A DNA stretch of 64,000 nt from JAVVUJ01 sp964582545 (lineage in GTDB: Bacteria > Bacillota > Clostridia > Peptostreptococcales > Anaerovoracaceae). Below are positions 34,469 to 43,736 of this stretch, one piece after another (the first letter of the stretch is position 1; each line of letters opens with the position of its first letter). Under the pieces are notes generated by a model, which was given only the letters and a program-made list of their open reading frames with translations, ran no database searches and was not told the origin of the DNA. The translations under genes were made by a program, and so were the position numbers. Location: contig CAZOSB010000009.1 in assembly GCA_964582545.1 (NCBI GenBank), positions 1 through 64,000 of the forward strand, in the 5' to 3' direction.

Positions 34469-35701
34469 ATGTTTAAAAGAGTTGTAATAACGGGTATGGG
34501 GGCAGTAACCCCTTTGGGGAACAATGTAAAAGATTTTTGGGAGGGTATTAAAGCGGGAAAAAACGGAATAGATTTAATTACCCATTTTGATACAAGTGAA
34601 CAAAAAGCCATTATGGGAGCGGAAGTCAAGGAATTTGAATATCCGGACAAACGAGAAGGTAAGAGATTGGATCGCTCCTGTCAGTTTGGATTAGTAGCGG
34701 CCAGAGAAGCTATGGATGATAGTGGACTTGTCTATGGTGAAACCATAGAAGCACATAGAATTGGAGTAGTAGCCGGTACAGGAATCGGTGGAATTATGAC
34801 CTTAGAAAAAGAGACTGTGAAAGCTTATGATAAAGGTGTTTCCAGAGTCTCAGCGCTGTTAGTGCCAATGGTAATTCCAAATATTTTAGCAGGGAATGTG
34901 GCCATCGAGCTAGGGGCTAAGGGAACCTGTCTAGGTATGGTAACCGCCTGTGCTGCCGGTACCCACGCCATCGGGGAAGCTTTTCGATCCATTAAGCATG
35001 GATATATGGACGCCATGATTGCAGGGGGCTCAGAAGCTGCTTTTGCACCCGTTTGTTTCTCCGGGTTTGCCAATATGACCGCCTTGTCTACGCGAACAGA
35101 CAAGGATAGATGCTCCACGCCTTTTGACAAGGAAAGAGATGGATTTGTCATGGGAGAAGGCGCAGCATTCCTGATTTTAGAAGAATTGGAAAGGGCTGTA
35201 TCACGAGGTGCGAAGATTTACGGTGAAGTAGTAGGATATGGTTCCACCTGTGACGCTTACCATATCACATCACCCTCGCCTTCTGGGGAAGGTGCCACAG
35301 CATCCATGAAGATGGCTATGGAAGAGGCTGGAATTGAGCCGAATGAAGTGGGGTACATCAATGCTCACGGCACCGGTACTCCGTACAATGATTTATTTGA
35401 AACCATTGCCATCAAAGCGGCCTTTGGTGAGGAGACTGCCAAGCAGATCCCCATAAGCTCCACCAAGAGTATGACGGGACATTTATTGGGAGCTGCCGGC
35501 GCCATCGAGGCGGTGGTTTCCATCAAAGCCATCAATGACGGCATTGTACCACCTACCATTAACTTACAGGTACCTGATGAGGAGCTGGATTTGGATTATG
35601 TTCCCAATGTTTCCAGAGAGAAGGAATTGACCTACACCATGTCAAACTCTCTAGGATTTGGAGGTCACAACGGAACTTTAATCTTTAAGAAATATGAATA
35701 G
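34469..35701 (+). CDS. fabF: 3-oxoacyl-ACP synthase II
   Basis: A 410-residue elongating condensing enzyme. It opens with RVVITGMGAVTPLGNNV; the active Cys is in VTACAAGTHAIGEAFR, and the two catalytic His residues are in INAHGTGTPYND and SMTGHLLGAAGAIEA. The length and order are typical. AAGAGAGGT precedes the ATG. Confidence 0.96.
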   Translation: MFKRVVITGMGAVTPLGNNVKDFWEGIKAGKNGIDLITHFDTSEQKAIMGAEVKEFEYPDKREGKRLDRSCQFGLVAAREAMDDSGLVYGETIEAHRIGVVAGTGIGGIMTLEKETVKAYDKGVSRVSALLVPMVIPNILAGNVAIELGAKGTCLGMVTACAAGTHAIGEAFRSIKHGYMDAMIAGGSEAAFAPVCFSGFANMTALSTRTDKDRCSTPFDKERDGFVMGEGAAFLILEELERAVSRGAKIYGEVVGYGSTCDAYHITSPSPSGEGATASMKMAMEEAGIEPNEVGYINAHGTGTPYNDLFETIAIKAAFGEETAKQIPISSTKSMTGHLLGAAGAIEAVVSIKAINDGIVPPTINLQVPDEELDLDYVPNVSREKELTYTMSNSLGFGGHNGTLIFKKYE

Positions 35702-35790
35702 ATGCAGAATCCTGGAGGATTTGTTTTCAAGATTAATATAATTAAATGAATTGTTAAAAAGCGATTTTTAGTAAACAAGAGGAAATGGTA

Positions 35791-36216
35791 ATGAAGCTTA
35801 ATAGAGAACAAATAATGGAAATCTTACCCCATAGAGACCCCTTTCTTCTCATCGATGAAGTAGAAGAGTTAGAAATGGGTAAGAGGATAGTAGCCATCAA
35901 ACATGTAAAAGAAGAGGAATATTATTTTAAGGGACATTTTCCACAGGAGCCGGTTATGCCGGGGGTACTCATTGTTGAGGCCCTAGCGCAAGCAGGTGCG
36001 GTAGTGATTTTATCCATGGAAGAGCATAAAGGAAAAATTGCTTACTTTGGCGGAATCAAAGAGGCGAAATTTCGCCAAAAGGTGTCTCCGGGTGATACTC
36101 TTCGGTTGGAGGTCACCATGGATCGTCTACGCAGCAAGACTGGAACGGGCACCGCGATCGCTTATTTGGGAGATAAAGTTGCCTGCAAATGTGAAATTAT
36201 GTTTGCCATGGGTTAA
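35791..36216 (+). CDS. fabZ: 3-hydroxyacyl-ACP dehydratase
   Basis: A 141-residue hotdog-fold enzyme that removes water from 3-hydroxyacyl-ACP. IMEILPHRDPFLLID and GHFPQEPVMPGVLIVEALAQAG carry the catalytic His and Glu. The ATG at 35791 has AGAGG eight bases upstream; the in-frame ATG at 35785 is only two bases from it. No acetyl-CoA carboxylase genes follow, so those lie elsewhere. Confidence 0.95.
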   Translation: MKLNREQIMEILPHRDPFLLIDEVEELEMGKRIVAIKHVKEEEYYFKGHFPQEPVMPGVLIVEALAQAGAVVILSMEEHKGKIAYFGGIKEAKFRQKVSPGDTLRLEVTMDRLRSKTGTGTAIAYLGDKVACKCEIMFAMG

Positions 36217-36236
36217 GTCTTGCAGGAAAGATTTTA

Positions 36237-36265
36237 TTGACTGCCCTTATATATTATCTTACAAT
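36237..36265 (+). promoter_or_regulatory. Internal promoter before the MarR-FabK fusion
   Basis: TTGACT (36237-36242) and TACAAT (36260-36265) are 17 bases apart. It would allow the regulator to be made independently of the fab operon. No FabT-type palindrome is seen here. Confidence 0.6.
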
Positions 36266-36288
36266 TTATATCAAGCACTGGAAGGAAT

Positions 36289-37806
36289 ATGGATACAGTA
36301 AAAAAAATTAATGAAATTATGATAAGCCTCTTTAACTCCGTTTTGAAAATGGAAGAAAAGGCTTTAAAGCAATCCTCTAGCCATAACCTTTCTTTGACGG
36401 AAATTCACACGTTGGACGCCATCGGTACGGGAAAGGCAAAGACCATGAGTCAGGTGGCTGCCACTTTAAAAATCAGCGTAGGAACCCTTACGGTTGCGAT
36501 CAATCGACTGGTGAATAAAGGATATGTAAACAGGTTTAAGAGAGAAGAAGACAGGAGAATCGTCAGAATACAGCTTACAGAGGCGGGAATCTCCGCTGTG
36601 GAAGAGCATGAAGCCTTTCACTTAAATATGGTAACTGAAGCTATTTCCGGATTGTCTCAAAGTCAACGTCATCTGTTGATGGACTCACTGGATAACATCA
36701 ACGATTTTATGAAAATGCAAAGCGTAAAACCTTTAAAGAATATGGAGGAAATCAAATTGAAACCACTAAAAATCGGAAATCTGATCATCCCAACTCCTAT
36801 ATTTCAGGGAGGAATGGGCATCGGCGTATCTTTGTCAGGGCTGGCGTCGGCAGTGGCAAAGTGTGGTGGTGTAGGGGTCATTTCTGCAGCACAACCGGGA
36901 TTTATGGAAAATGATTTTTATAGCAATCCTATCGAAGCTAACATCAGAGCATTGCAGCGAAACATCAAAGAGGCGTTGCACTCCATAAAGGATATTCCCA
37001 ACAGAGGCGCCATTGCCGTAAATATCATGGTAGCGGCGAAGAACTATGAGGAAATGGTAAAGAGCTCTATCGAGGCAGGTGTTCACATGATTATCTCCGG
37101 TGCAGGGTTGCCAACATCGTTACCGGGCATGTGCAAAGGAAGCAAGGTAAAACTGGTTCCCATCGTTTCCTCAGCCAGAGCCACTGCAATTTTAATTAAA
37201 AATTGGGCGAAAAAATATGATCGCCAGCCAGATGCAGTGATTTTTGAGGGTCCACAAGCTGGGGGACATTTAGGCTTTAAGGAGGAACAGCTGGAAACAG
37301 CTACAGAGGACTTCTATAAGACCATCACGGAAATAAAAAAAGAATTGGAAGACATCCCTGAATGCCCATTGATTGTAGCAGGAGGGATCTATACCAAGGA
37401 AGATATAAAAAAGGCATTGTCCTACGGAGCGGACGGGGTACAGATTGGTACCAGATTTGTGACTACTGTAGAATGTGATGCTCATGAAAACTTCAAGCAG
37501 GCTTACTTAGACAGCAAGAAAGAGGATGTTACCATCATTAAGAGTCCTGTGGGCATGCCGGGTAGAGCTCTGCGAAACAAATTTATCGACACCGTCGAGG
37601 AAGGCCGATTGGCTCCTAAACGATGTAATGGCTGTATCATCTCCTGCAACCCCAAAGAGGCTATGTATTGCATTACAGATGCTCTCATCAGAGCTGTTAA
37701 AGGGGATGTGGAGGACGGTTTAGTTTTCTGCGGGGCTAACGCTTATAAATGTGACAAAATGGAAACCGTAGAAGAGATCTTTAAGGATCTTCAAAGTGGA
37801 TTTTAA
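36289..37806 (+). CDS. MarR/FabT-like regulator fused to a FabK-like flavoprotein
   Basis: A 505-residue two-domain protein. Residues 1-150 are a MarR-type winged helix (MSQVAATLKISVGTLTVAINRLVNKGYVNRF, KREEDRRIVRIQLTEAG), similar to FabT. From about 157 there is a complete FabK/nitronate monooxygenase barrel: PIFQGGMGIGVSLSG, ISGAGLPTS, FEGPQAGGHLGF with the catalytic His, VAGGIYTKED, and GADGVQIGTRFV. A cysteine group near the end (CNGCIISC, YC, FC, KC) resembles that of clostridial nitronate-monooxygenase homologues. At the junction GGAGG (36744-36748) precedes an in-frame TTG (36757) by eight bases. The frame is open throughout. The barrel may sense flavin, redox state or acyl ligands for the DNA-binding domain. 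Confidence 0.88.
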   Translation: MDTVKKINEIMISLFNSVLKMEEKALKQSSSHNLSLTEIHTLDAIGTGKAKTMSQVAATLKISVGTLTVAINRLVNKGYVNRFKREEDRRIVRIQLTEAGISAVEEHEAFHLNMVTEAISGLSQSQRHLLMDSLDNINDFMKMQSVKPLKNMEEIKLKPLKIGNLIIPTPIFQGGMGIGVSLSGLASAVAKCGGVGVISAAQPGFMENDFYSNPIEANIRALQRNIKEALHSIKDIPNRGAIAVNIMVAAKNYEEMVKSSIEAGVHMIISGAGLPTSLPGMCKGSKVKLVPIVSSARATAILIKNWAKKYDRQPDAVIFEGPQAGGHLGFKEEQLETATEDFYKTITEIKKELEDIPECPLIVAGGIYTKEDIKKALSYGADGVQIGTRFVTTVECDAHENFKQAYLDSKKEDVTIIKSPVGMPGRALRNKFIDTVEEGRLAPKRCNGCIISCNPKEAMYCITDALIRAVKGDVEDGLVFCGANAYKCDKMETVEEIFKDLQSGF

Positions 37807-37831
37807 AGAAGATGAAATTTAATTAGGCATT

Positions 37832-37874
37832 ACCCTCTGAGAAATGATTTATCAAATTCCGGAGGGTTTTTTTA
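37832..37874 (+). terminator. Terminator after the fab operon
   Basis: ACCCTC (37832-37837) pairs with GAGGGT (37862-37867), followed by seven T. The 24-base loop is long. Confidence 0.75.
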
Positions 37875-38333
37875 TTGTGTAGGAAATATCATCAAAGACA
37901 ATATGACGGATTATCAAAAAGGGTTATAGATTAAAACTGCGAGCAAAGCTACATTTTTTACTTTATTAAATCGTGTTTTTATGTCCGAGTGCAACCAGAA
38001 TTTTTTCTAAAAAAACTATAAAAAAGTATAAAAATAAAAAAACTTAAAAATATTTTTTTTTATAGCTTAAGTTTTTATCATATTGGTCGATTAATTATCG
38101 TAAAGTAAATATCATTATAATTAAAACTTTTAGATAAAGTTGATAAAATTACTCTAATTTAATCAAATTGAGATTATTATTGATGAAATGCTATACAACT
38201 TTTGTCATAAGTGATAGATATAGACTGGAACAGGAGGCACATGAGCTTATGGTTATAACTAAAAAATCAAATAAAAGATTCACAACTCATATATATAACC
38301 AGTTAGTTGTGATGGAAATGGAGAGGAATATTT
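37875..38333 (+). other. Long AT-rich leader of the surface-protein gene
   Basis: About 460 bases without a convincing gene. Visible items are an A/T hairpin AAAAACTTAA/TTAAGTTTTT (38038-38047 and 38067-38076), a possible weak promoter TTGAGA-N18-TATACA (38168-38197), AGGAGG at 38232-38237 before short frames, and a hairpin TCACAACT/AGTTGTGA (38280-38287 and 38305-38312) eight bases before the ribosome binding site of the surface-protein gene. A 31-codon frame starts at 38249 and overlaps the next gene by 11 bases. The length suggests post-transcriptional control. Confidence 0.5.
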
Positions 38334-41300
38334 ATGAGGACTAATTATTATTATCGAAAACCAATCAGCTTTATCTTGGTATTGGCATTACTGATCATGA
38401 CATTGGTAGGTTCTTTAGCAGGAACCACCATTCCTGTCTATGCTGCGGACACCGATGATCTTTCAGAACCTTTGGCAAGATCATATATTGAATCTCTAAT
38501 GGGGGCAGGGGTTACATTAGGTGCTATTACACAGATACAGGGAAAAGAAGGGCAGTTTATCACTTTTTCCGAAATCAATGATGGCATAGAACCAAATAAA
38601 CAAGTTCCTTTTGATGAAGGGTTGATCCTGTCCACAGGGAAAGCCAGCATGTCTATTGCAGGAAATGGTTATGATAGCACCCCCATCAGAGGGTATCCTT
38701 CAAGACCTGGAGGGACAGACTATGCCTCTGCAGGGGATAGTGATTTATTGGAGTTAGCAAAAAAATTCTCTAGTTCTATTGTTGGTACTACGGATGCTGC
38801 AATTTTAGAATTTGAGGTTATTCCCAAAGGGAAAAAAGTAGTATTTGAATATTTTTTTACATCTACAGAATATGACCAACCTGCGCAGTTTAACGATATA
38901 TTTGCCTTATATGTAAATGGAGAAAACATGGCTATTTTAGAAGGCGGCGGAGATGTAACCATTCAAAATACTGTAGCGAGAAGTGGTAGTGATATGGATC
39001 CTAATGGAAACTCTGATACGTATACCACGAATAATGGAAATGGTGAAGTGCTTGATCACAACTTCCTAGGATATACCAAAAAAATGACGGTAGTTGCAGA
39101 AGTAACACCGAATGTCGTAAATACAATTAGATTAGCTATTGCCGACACCAATGATGGGGTATATGACTCTGCGGTATTTATCAAAGCGGGAAGTATTTCT
39201 ACCGATGATGATGAGTATGCAATTTTTTATGAAACCAACGGAGGGTCAGGTTCTGCACCTCATGCTCAAACTGTCAGCAGCGGCGGTATAGTGACGTTAG
39301 AAACACCTGGTGGTGGCATGACTGCACCTGCAGGAGCTAAGAGCAACCCGGATGGTTGGATCTTAACAAACGATGCAGGAAATTATATAGGAACGTATGC
39401 TTTTGGTGCCAACAGCCCAGTGATTACGGAGAATATTTACGCGTATGCCAACTGGATATACGATAAGACATTACCAACCGGAAGCACCACGTTTAGTGGG
39501 ATATCGGGAATATCAGGCGCAGCAGGTCCATATAGTCTGGTAACGTCCTCTTCCGTTACTGCTGCTGTGGATCCTGACACTGGGGAAGTATCCGGGTTTA
39601 ATGATGGAGACACTATTACTATCAAATGCGATGATGGGAGTGGAAATCCCATTTATCAGACTTTTGAAGTTACTATAAGCGGTGCTCCTACCATAAATCA
39701 CACAGTAACGGTTACTACAGGGACAGGGATGGAAGCAAGCGACAATATGCCGCAATCTGTTACATCCGGAGGGGCAATAGATACTATTACAATATCTGCA
39801 ATTCCAGGTTATTTATTACCACATGTTGCCAGTGTCAGCGGAATTGATGGAACCGGCATTTCCTATAACTTATCGGGTGACAGAAAGTTTGCTACCATTA
39901 AAGGAACTCCTAATCAAGATGTGACGGTTATGATTCCTGATGCTATCTTAGGATATATCGTTTCATACAATCTTTCCAGTGATTCCGGAGTAGGAAGCGG
40001 GACTACACCTACATCCATAGAAGTGGGCGTAGGGGAAAGCTTTACCGTTGCAGAGGTGGCGGGAATAACACCTCCCCCAGGGAAATCCTTTAAAGAATGG
40101 AATACGGCATCAGACGGGAGCGGCACATCCTATGCACCAGGACAGACCGTGACTATAGGAAATACGTCTATTGCACTTCACCCAATCTGGACGCAAGATT
40201 TTACGGTGGAATATGACAATAACGGCGGAGAGGGTACCATATCTTCCAATACAGTGGTGAGCGGAGGAGCTGTCACCATGCCGGCAATAACCATGACTCC
40301 ACCCACAGGTGCAGAAACAACACCAAATGGATGGATAGTAGTAGAAAAAGATACAGGAACATATATTGATACCATTTCAGCAGGAGCTGTGATTCCAGTT
40401 ACAAAGAATCTGATTGCATATGCAAATTGGATGTATATGGCCAATATCCCCAATACATCAAGCCCAACATACAGTGCTTTGGTTCCAAGCGGAAGTGCAT
40501 ATAATCTTGTGGATAAAACCCCAACAGGAACGATAAGCGTAGATCCAAATACTGGAGAAGTGTCACTGCCAAGTGGATTAATTGATGGAGACACCTTTAC
40601 CATTGAGACTACCGTAGGAGGTAAACCCCACTACAAGACCTACGTAGTAACCCTATATGACCCAAGTATTACTGTAACGGTCACTTATTTAGCCAATGGA
40701 GGCGGTGGGATAGCTCCTTTGGAAACTACTATTCCTAGCGGATCTGCTGCCATGTTAACTTCACCGGGCGGGCTTACAGAACCTACTTCCAGTGCAGTGC
40801 ACGGAGGATGGGTGGTGGTTTCCTCTGCTAGCGGAATCGTAAAAGGGGTTTTTGCTACAGGAGAAAATGTAGTTGCAGATGAAGACTTACTGGCATATGC
40901 CAACTGGACTTACGCTATAACCTTACCGGCAGGGACTGATACTTTCGACGCGGTCACTTCCGGAGGGTCAGGACCCTATAACCTTGTGGGTGACCTACCT
41001 CACGGAGTACACATAGATCCTTCCACGGGTGAAGTCTCAGGGTTAACCACCGGAGACACCATCACCGTAGAATCCAAGGACGGAACCGGTAATACCATAT
41101 ATAACACCTATACCTTTACAATACCTACCGCAAAGACGATTACTGTCAGCGCTATAAACGCAATTGTTTCAGGGACTAATCCTCAGACAAAAAATACTGG
41201 AACCAGCATTACGGCTATCACTATCACGGCAAATTCGGGTAATATCTTGCCACCGAGAGAAAGTGTGACGGGAATCAGCCATGGGTTGAACTACACTTTG

Positions 41301-43418
41301 TCAGAGGACAGAAAAACAGCTACTATCACGGGAATATTAAACTTTAATGCTGACATCCATGTTTCTGCTGTTACCGGATTTGGCGTTACCTACTCTCTTA
41401 CAAGCAGCACAGGCACAGGTTCGGGTACGATTCCCACCTCTGCAGATCGTTATGTGGGGGAAGTGTTTGACCTTGCCCAAAATACAGGGATTTTACCTCC
41501 TGCGGGAAAAACACTAAAGGAGTGGAACACTCAGGCTAATGGAGGCGGAACAACCTACGCTTTAGGGCAGACTTATACCATGGGAGATACCCCTCTTACG
41601 TTGTATGCCGTTTGGCAAGAAGGGTTTACTTTAACCTATAAAGCCAATGGAGGGAATGGTACGGCACCTGTTTCTCAGTCAGTGGTAGCAGCTACCTCGG
41701 TGAATCTGAATACTCCTGGAGGTCTATTCCTTTCCGGTGCTACTCTTGAAGGCTGGATTGTTACGGATACCGGAAATTCCTACGTTGGCACTTTTAGAGC
41801 AACAGAGAGCATATTGTTAAATCAAAATTTGAACGCTTATGCAAATTGGACATATACAAAGAGCGTAACAACGGCAAACCCAACTTTTAGTGCAAGTGTA
41901 CCAGGATCGGTAGGTGGATATTCGTTCCTATGGACGCCACCTAGCGGAGTAAGTTTAAATGCAGTTACTGGCGAGATAACCGTACCTGCCACAGTAGGAA
42001 CCGTGGGAACGTTTACTGTTGTAACCGTAGTGGCAGGCGAAAAAGTATATAAAACCTATAATGTCACAGTTACCTCATCGGTTAGTGGTGGTGGAAGTGG
42101 AGGTTCTTCCACACCTTCTAAACCTGCAGGACCTACAGGGGTTATCGTTATCGTCGATGGAAAGAAAGAACTGATTGGCAATCGAACCGAAAGCACTTCC
42201 AATGGGGAAACCAAGGCAGATGTAGCAGTGAATCCAGAGGAATTCTATAAGAAATTGGATGAAGCCAAAAACGGCTCAGAAGTAATCGTACCGGTACCAA
42301 ATGCGGAAACGGTAGTGGCGACACTGAATGCGCAGATGGTAAAAGATATGGAAAAGAAGAATGTTACCTTGGAAGTAGCGGCTGACGGTATAAGATATCA
42401 AATTCCTGCTGAAGAAATCAAGGCGGCTTTGCTCCCTGGAACCCTAGGTAAAAATGTGCCTTTATCCGATATTGAGGTGAAGGTAACCATCGCAACCCCA
42501 TCAAAAGCGGATGCCGCAAGGGTAGTTGCAGCAGCTAATGGTCAAGGTTATGAAGTCACTTTCCCGCCTGTGGAATTTCGCATTACCGCCAGCAATGGAG
42601 GGAAATCTACAGAGATTAAAAACTTCGAGAGCTTTGTTTCTAGAATTATCGCCTTGCCGGAAGGTGTGGATGGAAGCAAATATACTACAGCGATTACCCC
42701 AAATCAAGATGGAAGCATGAGGCATGTTCCTACAGAGATTTTCAAGGAAACTGACGGAAGATGGTATGCGAAGATCAATAGCTTGACCAATTCTATCTAC
42801 ACCTTGATTTACAATCAGGCAACCTTCCAAGATGCTCGGGGAAAATGGTATGAAAAAATAGTGGAAGAGGCTACCAGCAGAACGATTATCATGGGAAGAC
42901 CTTCAGGTAAGTTTGAGGGAGAAGCTCAGATAACTCGAGCAGAATTTGCTACAATTATTGTAAGAATTTTAGGTTTAGAACCTGTGGCGGTGAAGCAGTT
43001 TAAGGATTTGCCAGCAAACTATTGGGGAGCCGGATACATTGGAACGGCTTATAGTTATGGAATTATCAAAGGGAAGACGGAAACCAGATTTGATCCGGAA
43101 GCTCCAATTACCCGGCAGGAGGCCATGGCTATGCTAACCAGAGCAGCTTCTTTGACACCCCACGATCCAAAATCTATGAGCGAAGCAGCAGCAGCAGCTG
43201 AGTTTACAGACTTTACTACCATATCACCTTGGGCAAAGAGTGCTGCAATCTTCAACATTGCCAACAACTTTATCGTGGGTAGCAATGGGAAAATACGCCC
43301 TCAGGATACCATCTCCAGAGCAGAATCCGCTACAGTAGCCGTGCGACTGATGCGCTATGCATTCCTCTTTGACGTGAGAAATGGAGGCCAGGCGCAGGTG
43401 GGATTAAAGCTAGAATAG
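38334..43418 (+). CDS. SLH-domain surface protein with repeats
   Basis: A 1694-residue exported protein. The signal peptide is 1-37 (cut after PVYA). A choice-of-anchor-L-like domain is at about 45-285 (VVFEYFFTSTEYDQPAQFND, DEGLILSTG). Residues about 290-1250 hold InlB B-type and Ig-like repeats in the order A-C-B-A-A-C-B-A. A Gly/Ser hinge (GGGSGGSS) and a domain of unknown type follow, then three SLH domains from about 1498 (FQDARGKWY), 1556 (FKDLPANYW) and 1624 (FTDFTTISPW) that should bind pyruvylated cell-wall polymer. It is probably an adhesin or S-layer-associated protein. It has GGAGAGG before the ATG and its own terminator, and is next to a glycan cluster that might decorate it. Confidence 0.93.
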   Translation: MRTNYYYRKPISFILVLALLIMTLVGSLAGTTIPVYAADTDDLSEPLARSYIESLMGAGVTLGAITQIQGKEGQFITFSEINDGIEPNKQVPFDEGLILSTGKASMSIAGNGYDSTPIRGYPSRPGGTDYASAGDSDLLELAKKFSSSIVGTTDAAILEFEVIPKGKKVVFEYFFTSTEYDQPAQFNDIFALYVNGENMAILEGGGDVTIQNTVARSGSDMDPNGNSDTYTTNNGNGEVLDHNFLGYTKKMTVVAEVTPNVVNTIRLAIADTNDGVYDSAVFIKAGSISTDDDEYAIFYETNGGSGSAPHAQTVSSGGIVTLETPGGGMTAPAGAKSNPDGWILTNDAGNYIGTYAFGANSPVITENIYAYANWIYDKTLPTGSTTFSGISGISGAAGPYSLVTSSSVTAAVDPDTGEVSGFNDGDTITIKCDDGSGNPIYQTFEVTISGAPTINHTVTVTTGTGMEASDNMPQSVTSGGAIDTITISAIPGYLLPHVASVSGIDGTGISYNLSGDRKFATIKGTPNQDVTVMIPDAILGYIVSYNLSSDSGVGSGTTPTSIEVGVGESFTVAEVAGITPPPGKSFKEWNTASDGSGTSYAPGQTVTIGNTSIALHPIWTQDFTVEYDNNGGEGTISSNTVVSGGAVTMPAITMTPPTGAETTPNGWIVVEKDTGTYIDTISAGAVIPVTKNLIAYANWMYMANIPNTSSPTYSALVPSGSAYNLVDKTPTGTISVDPNTGEVSLPSGLIDGDTFTIETTVGGKPHYKTYVVTLYDPSITVTVTYLANGGGGIAPLETTIPSGSAAMLTSPGGLTEPTSSAVHGGWVVVSSASGIVKGVFATGENVVADEDLLAYANWTYAITLPAGTDTFDAVTSGGSGPYNLVGDLPHGVHIDPSTGEVSGLTTGDTITVESKDGTGNTIYNTYTFTIPTAKTITVSAINAIVSGTNPQTKNTGTSITAITITANSGNILPPRESVTGISHGLNYTLSEDRKTATITGILNFNADIHVSAVTGFGVTYSLTSSTGTGSGTIPTSADRYVGEVFDLAQNTGILPPAGKTLKEWNTQANGGGTTYALGQTYTMGDTPLTLYAVWQEGFTLTYKANGGNGTAPVSQSVVAATSVNLNTPGGLFLSGATLEGWIVTDTGNSYVGTFRATESILLNQNLNAYANWTYTKSVTTANPTFSASVPGSVGGYSFLWTPPSGVSLNAVTGEITVPATVGTVGTFTVVTVVAGEKVYKTYNVTVTSSVSGGGSGGSSTPSKPAGPTGVIVIVDGKKELIGNRTESTSNGETKADVAVNPEEFYKKLDEAKNGSEVIVPVPNAETVVATLNAQMVKDMEKKNVTLEVAADGIRYQIPAEEIKAALLPGTLGKNVPLSDIEVKVTIATPSKADAARVVAAANGQGYEVTFPPVEFRITASNGGKSTEIKNFESFVSRIIALPEGVDGSKYTTAITPNQDGSMRHVPTEIFKETDGRWYAKINSLTNSIYTLIYNQATFQDARGKWYEKIVEEATSRTIIMGRPSGKFEGEAQITRAEFATIIVRILGLEPVAVKQFKDLPANYWGAGYIGTAYSYGIIKGKTETRFDPEAPITRQEAMAMLTRAASLTPHDPKSMSEAAAAAEFTDFTTISPWAKSAAIFNIANNFIVGSNGKIRPQDTISRAESATVAVRLMRYAFLFDVRNGGQAQVGLKLE
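39205..42085 (+). repeat. Two A-C-B-A super-repeats in the surface-protein gene
   Basis: The protein order is A1 (39205-39690), C1 (to 39955), B1 (to 40200), A2 (to 40670), A3 (40675-41130), C2 (to 41380), B2 (to 41625), A4 (to 42085); boundaries are approximate. A units contain NGG and AYANW, B units GSGT-PTS and LKEWNT or FKEWNT, and C units a pattern ending in RK-ATI-G. The two halves are similar at protein level but diverged, so the duplication is old. Confidence 0.75.
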
Positions 43419-43441
43419 AATATTGTAATTAAATTTAAAGG

Positions 43442-43476
43442 TAGGGCTACTTGTTGGGTAGCCCTATTTGTTTTTT
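43442..43476 (+). terminator. Terminator of the surface-protein gene
   Basis: TAGGGCTAC (43442-43450) and GTAGCCCTA (43458-43466) form a perfect 9-bp stem with a T-rich tail. Confidence 0.93.
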
Positions 43477-43496
43477 GGAAGTATTGGGAGGTGATT

Positions 43497-43592
43497 ATGT
43501 TTAATTTTATTGTTTTTTCAAAAAAATTTAACGGAAGTTGTTGTATGTTAGCATCAGAAATTAGAACAAAACATTCAGATAACAGCTTGTAA
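43497..43592 (+). CDS. Possible 31-residue small ORF
   Basis: GGGAGGTGAT, almost a perfect ribosome binding site, lies five bases before ATG 43497. The frame encodes 31 residues (MFNFIVFSKKFNGSCCML...) with an adjacent Cys pair and ends at TAA 43590-43592. No family is recognised. Only the binding site supports it. Confidence 0.35.
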   Translation: MFNFIVFSKKFNGSCCMLASEIRTKHSDNSL

Positions 43593-43615
43593 TTTGTTAT
43601 ATTTTAGATTAAAAT
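43587..43615 (+). promoter_or_regulatory. Weak candidate promoter of the glycan cluster
   Basis: TTGTAA (43587-43592) and TAAAAT (43610-43615) are 17 bases apart. Apart from the small frame and this site, nothing is recognised between 43477 and 43736. Confidence 0.35.
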
Positions 43616-43736
43616 GTAGAAGTGTAAACATAGGATATTTGGGAAAATATTCTTATTATTCTTTAGGGTATGTCGATGTATTTATAGAAGCTATGGGTTA
43701 GTATATTATATTAAAAAATTGTGCATTGGAGGATTC

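Noticed and set aside
37939..37952. GCGAGCAAAGCTAC resembles part of a class I cyclic-di-GMP riboswitch, and an adhesin-like gene follows
   Set aside because: The other conserved parts of that aptamer, including GGCAAACC and the closing tetraloop-receptor pair, are not found nearby.
40178..40603. Minus-strand open frames of up to 141 codons inside the surface-protein gene
   Set aside because: They lie opposite low-complexity, Gly/Thr/Ser-rich repeats, have no ribosome binding sites and encode no recognisable domain.
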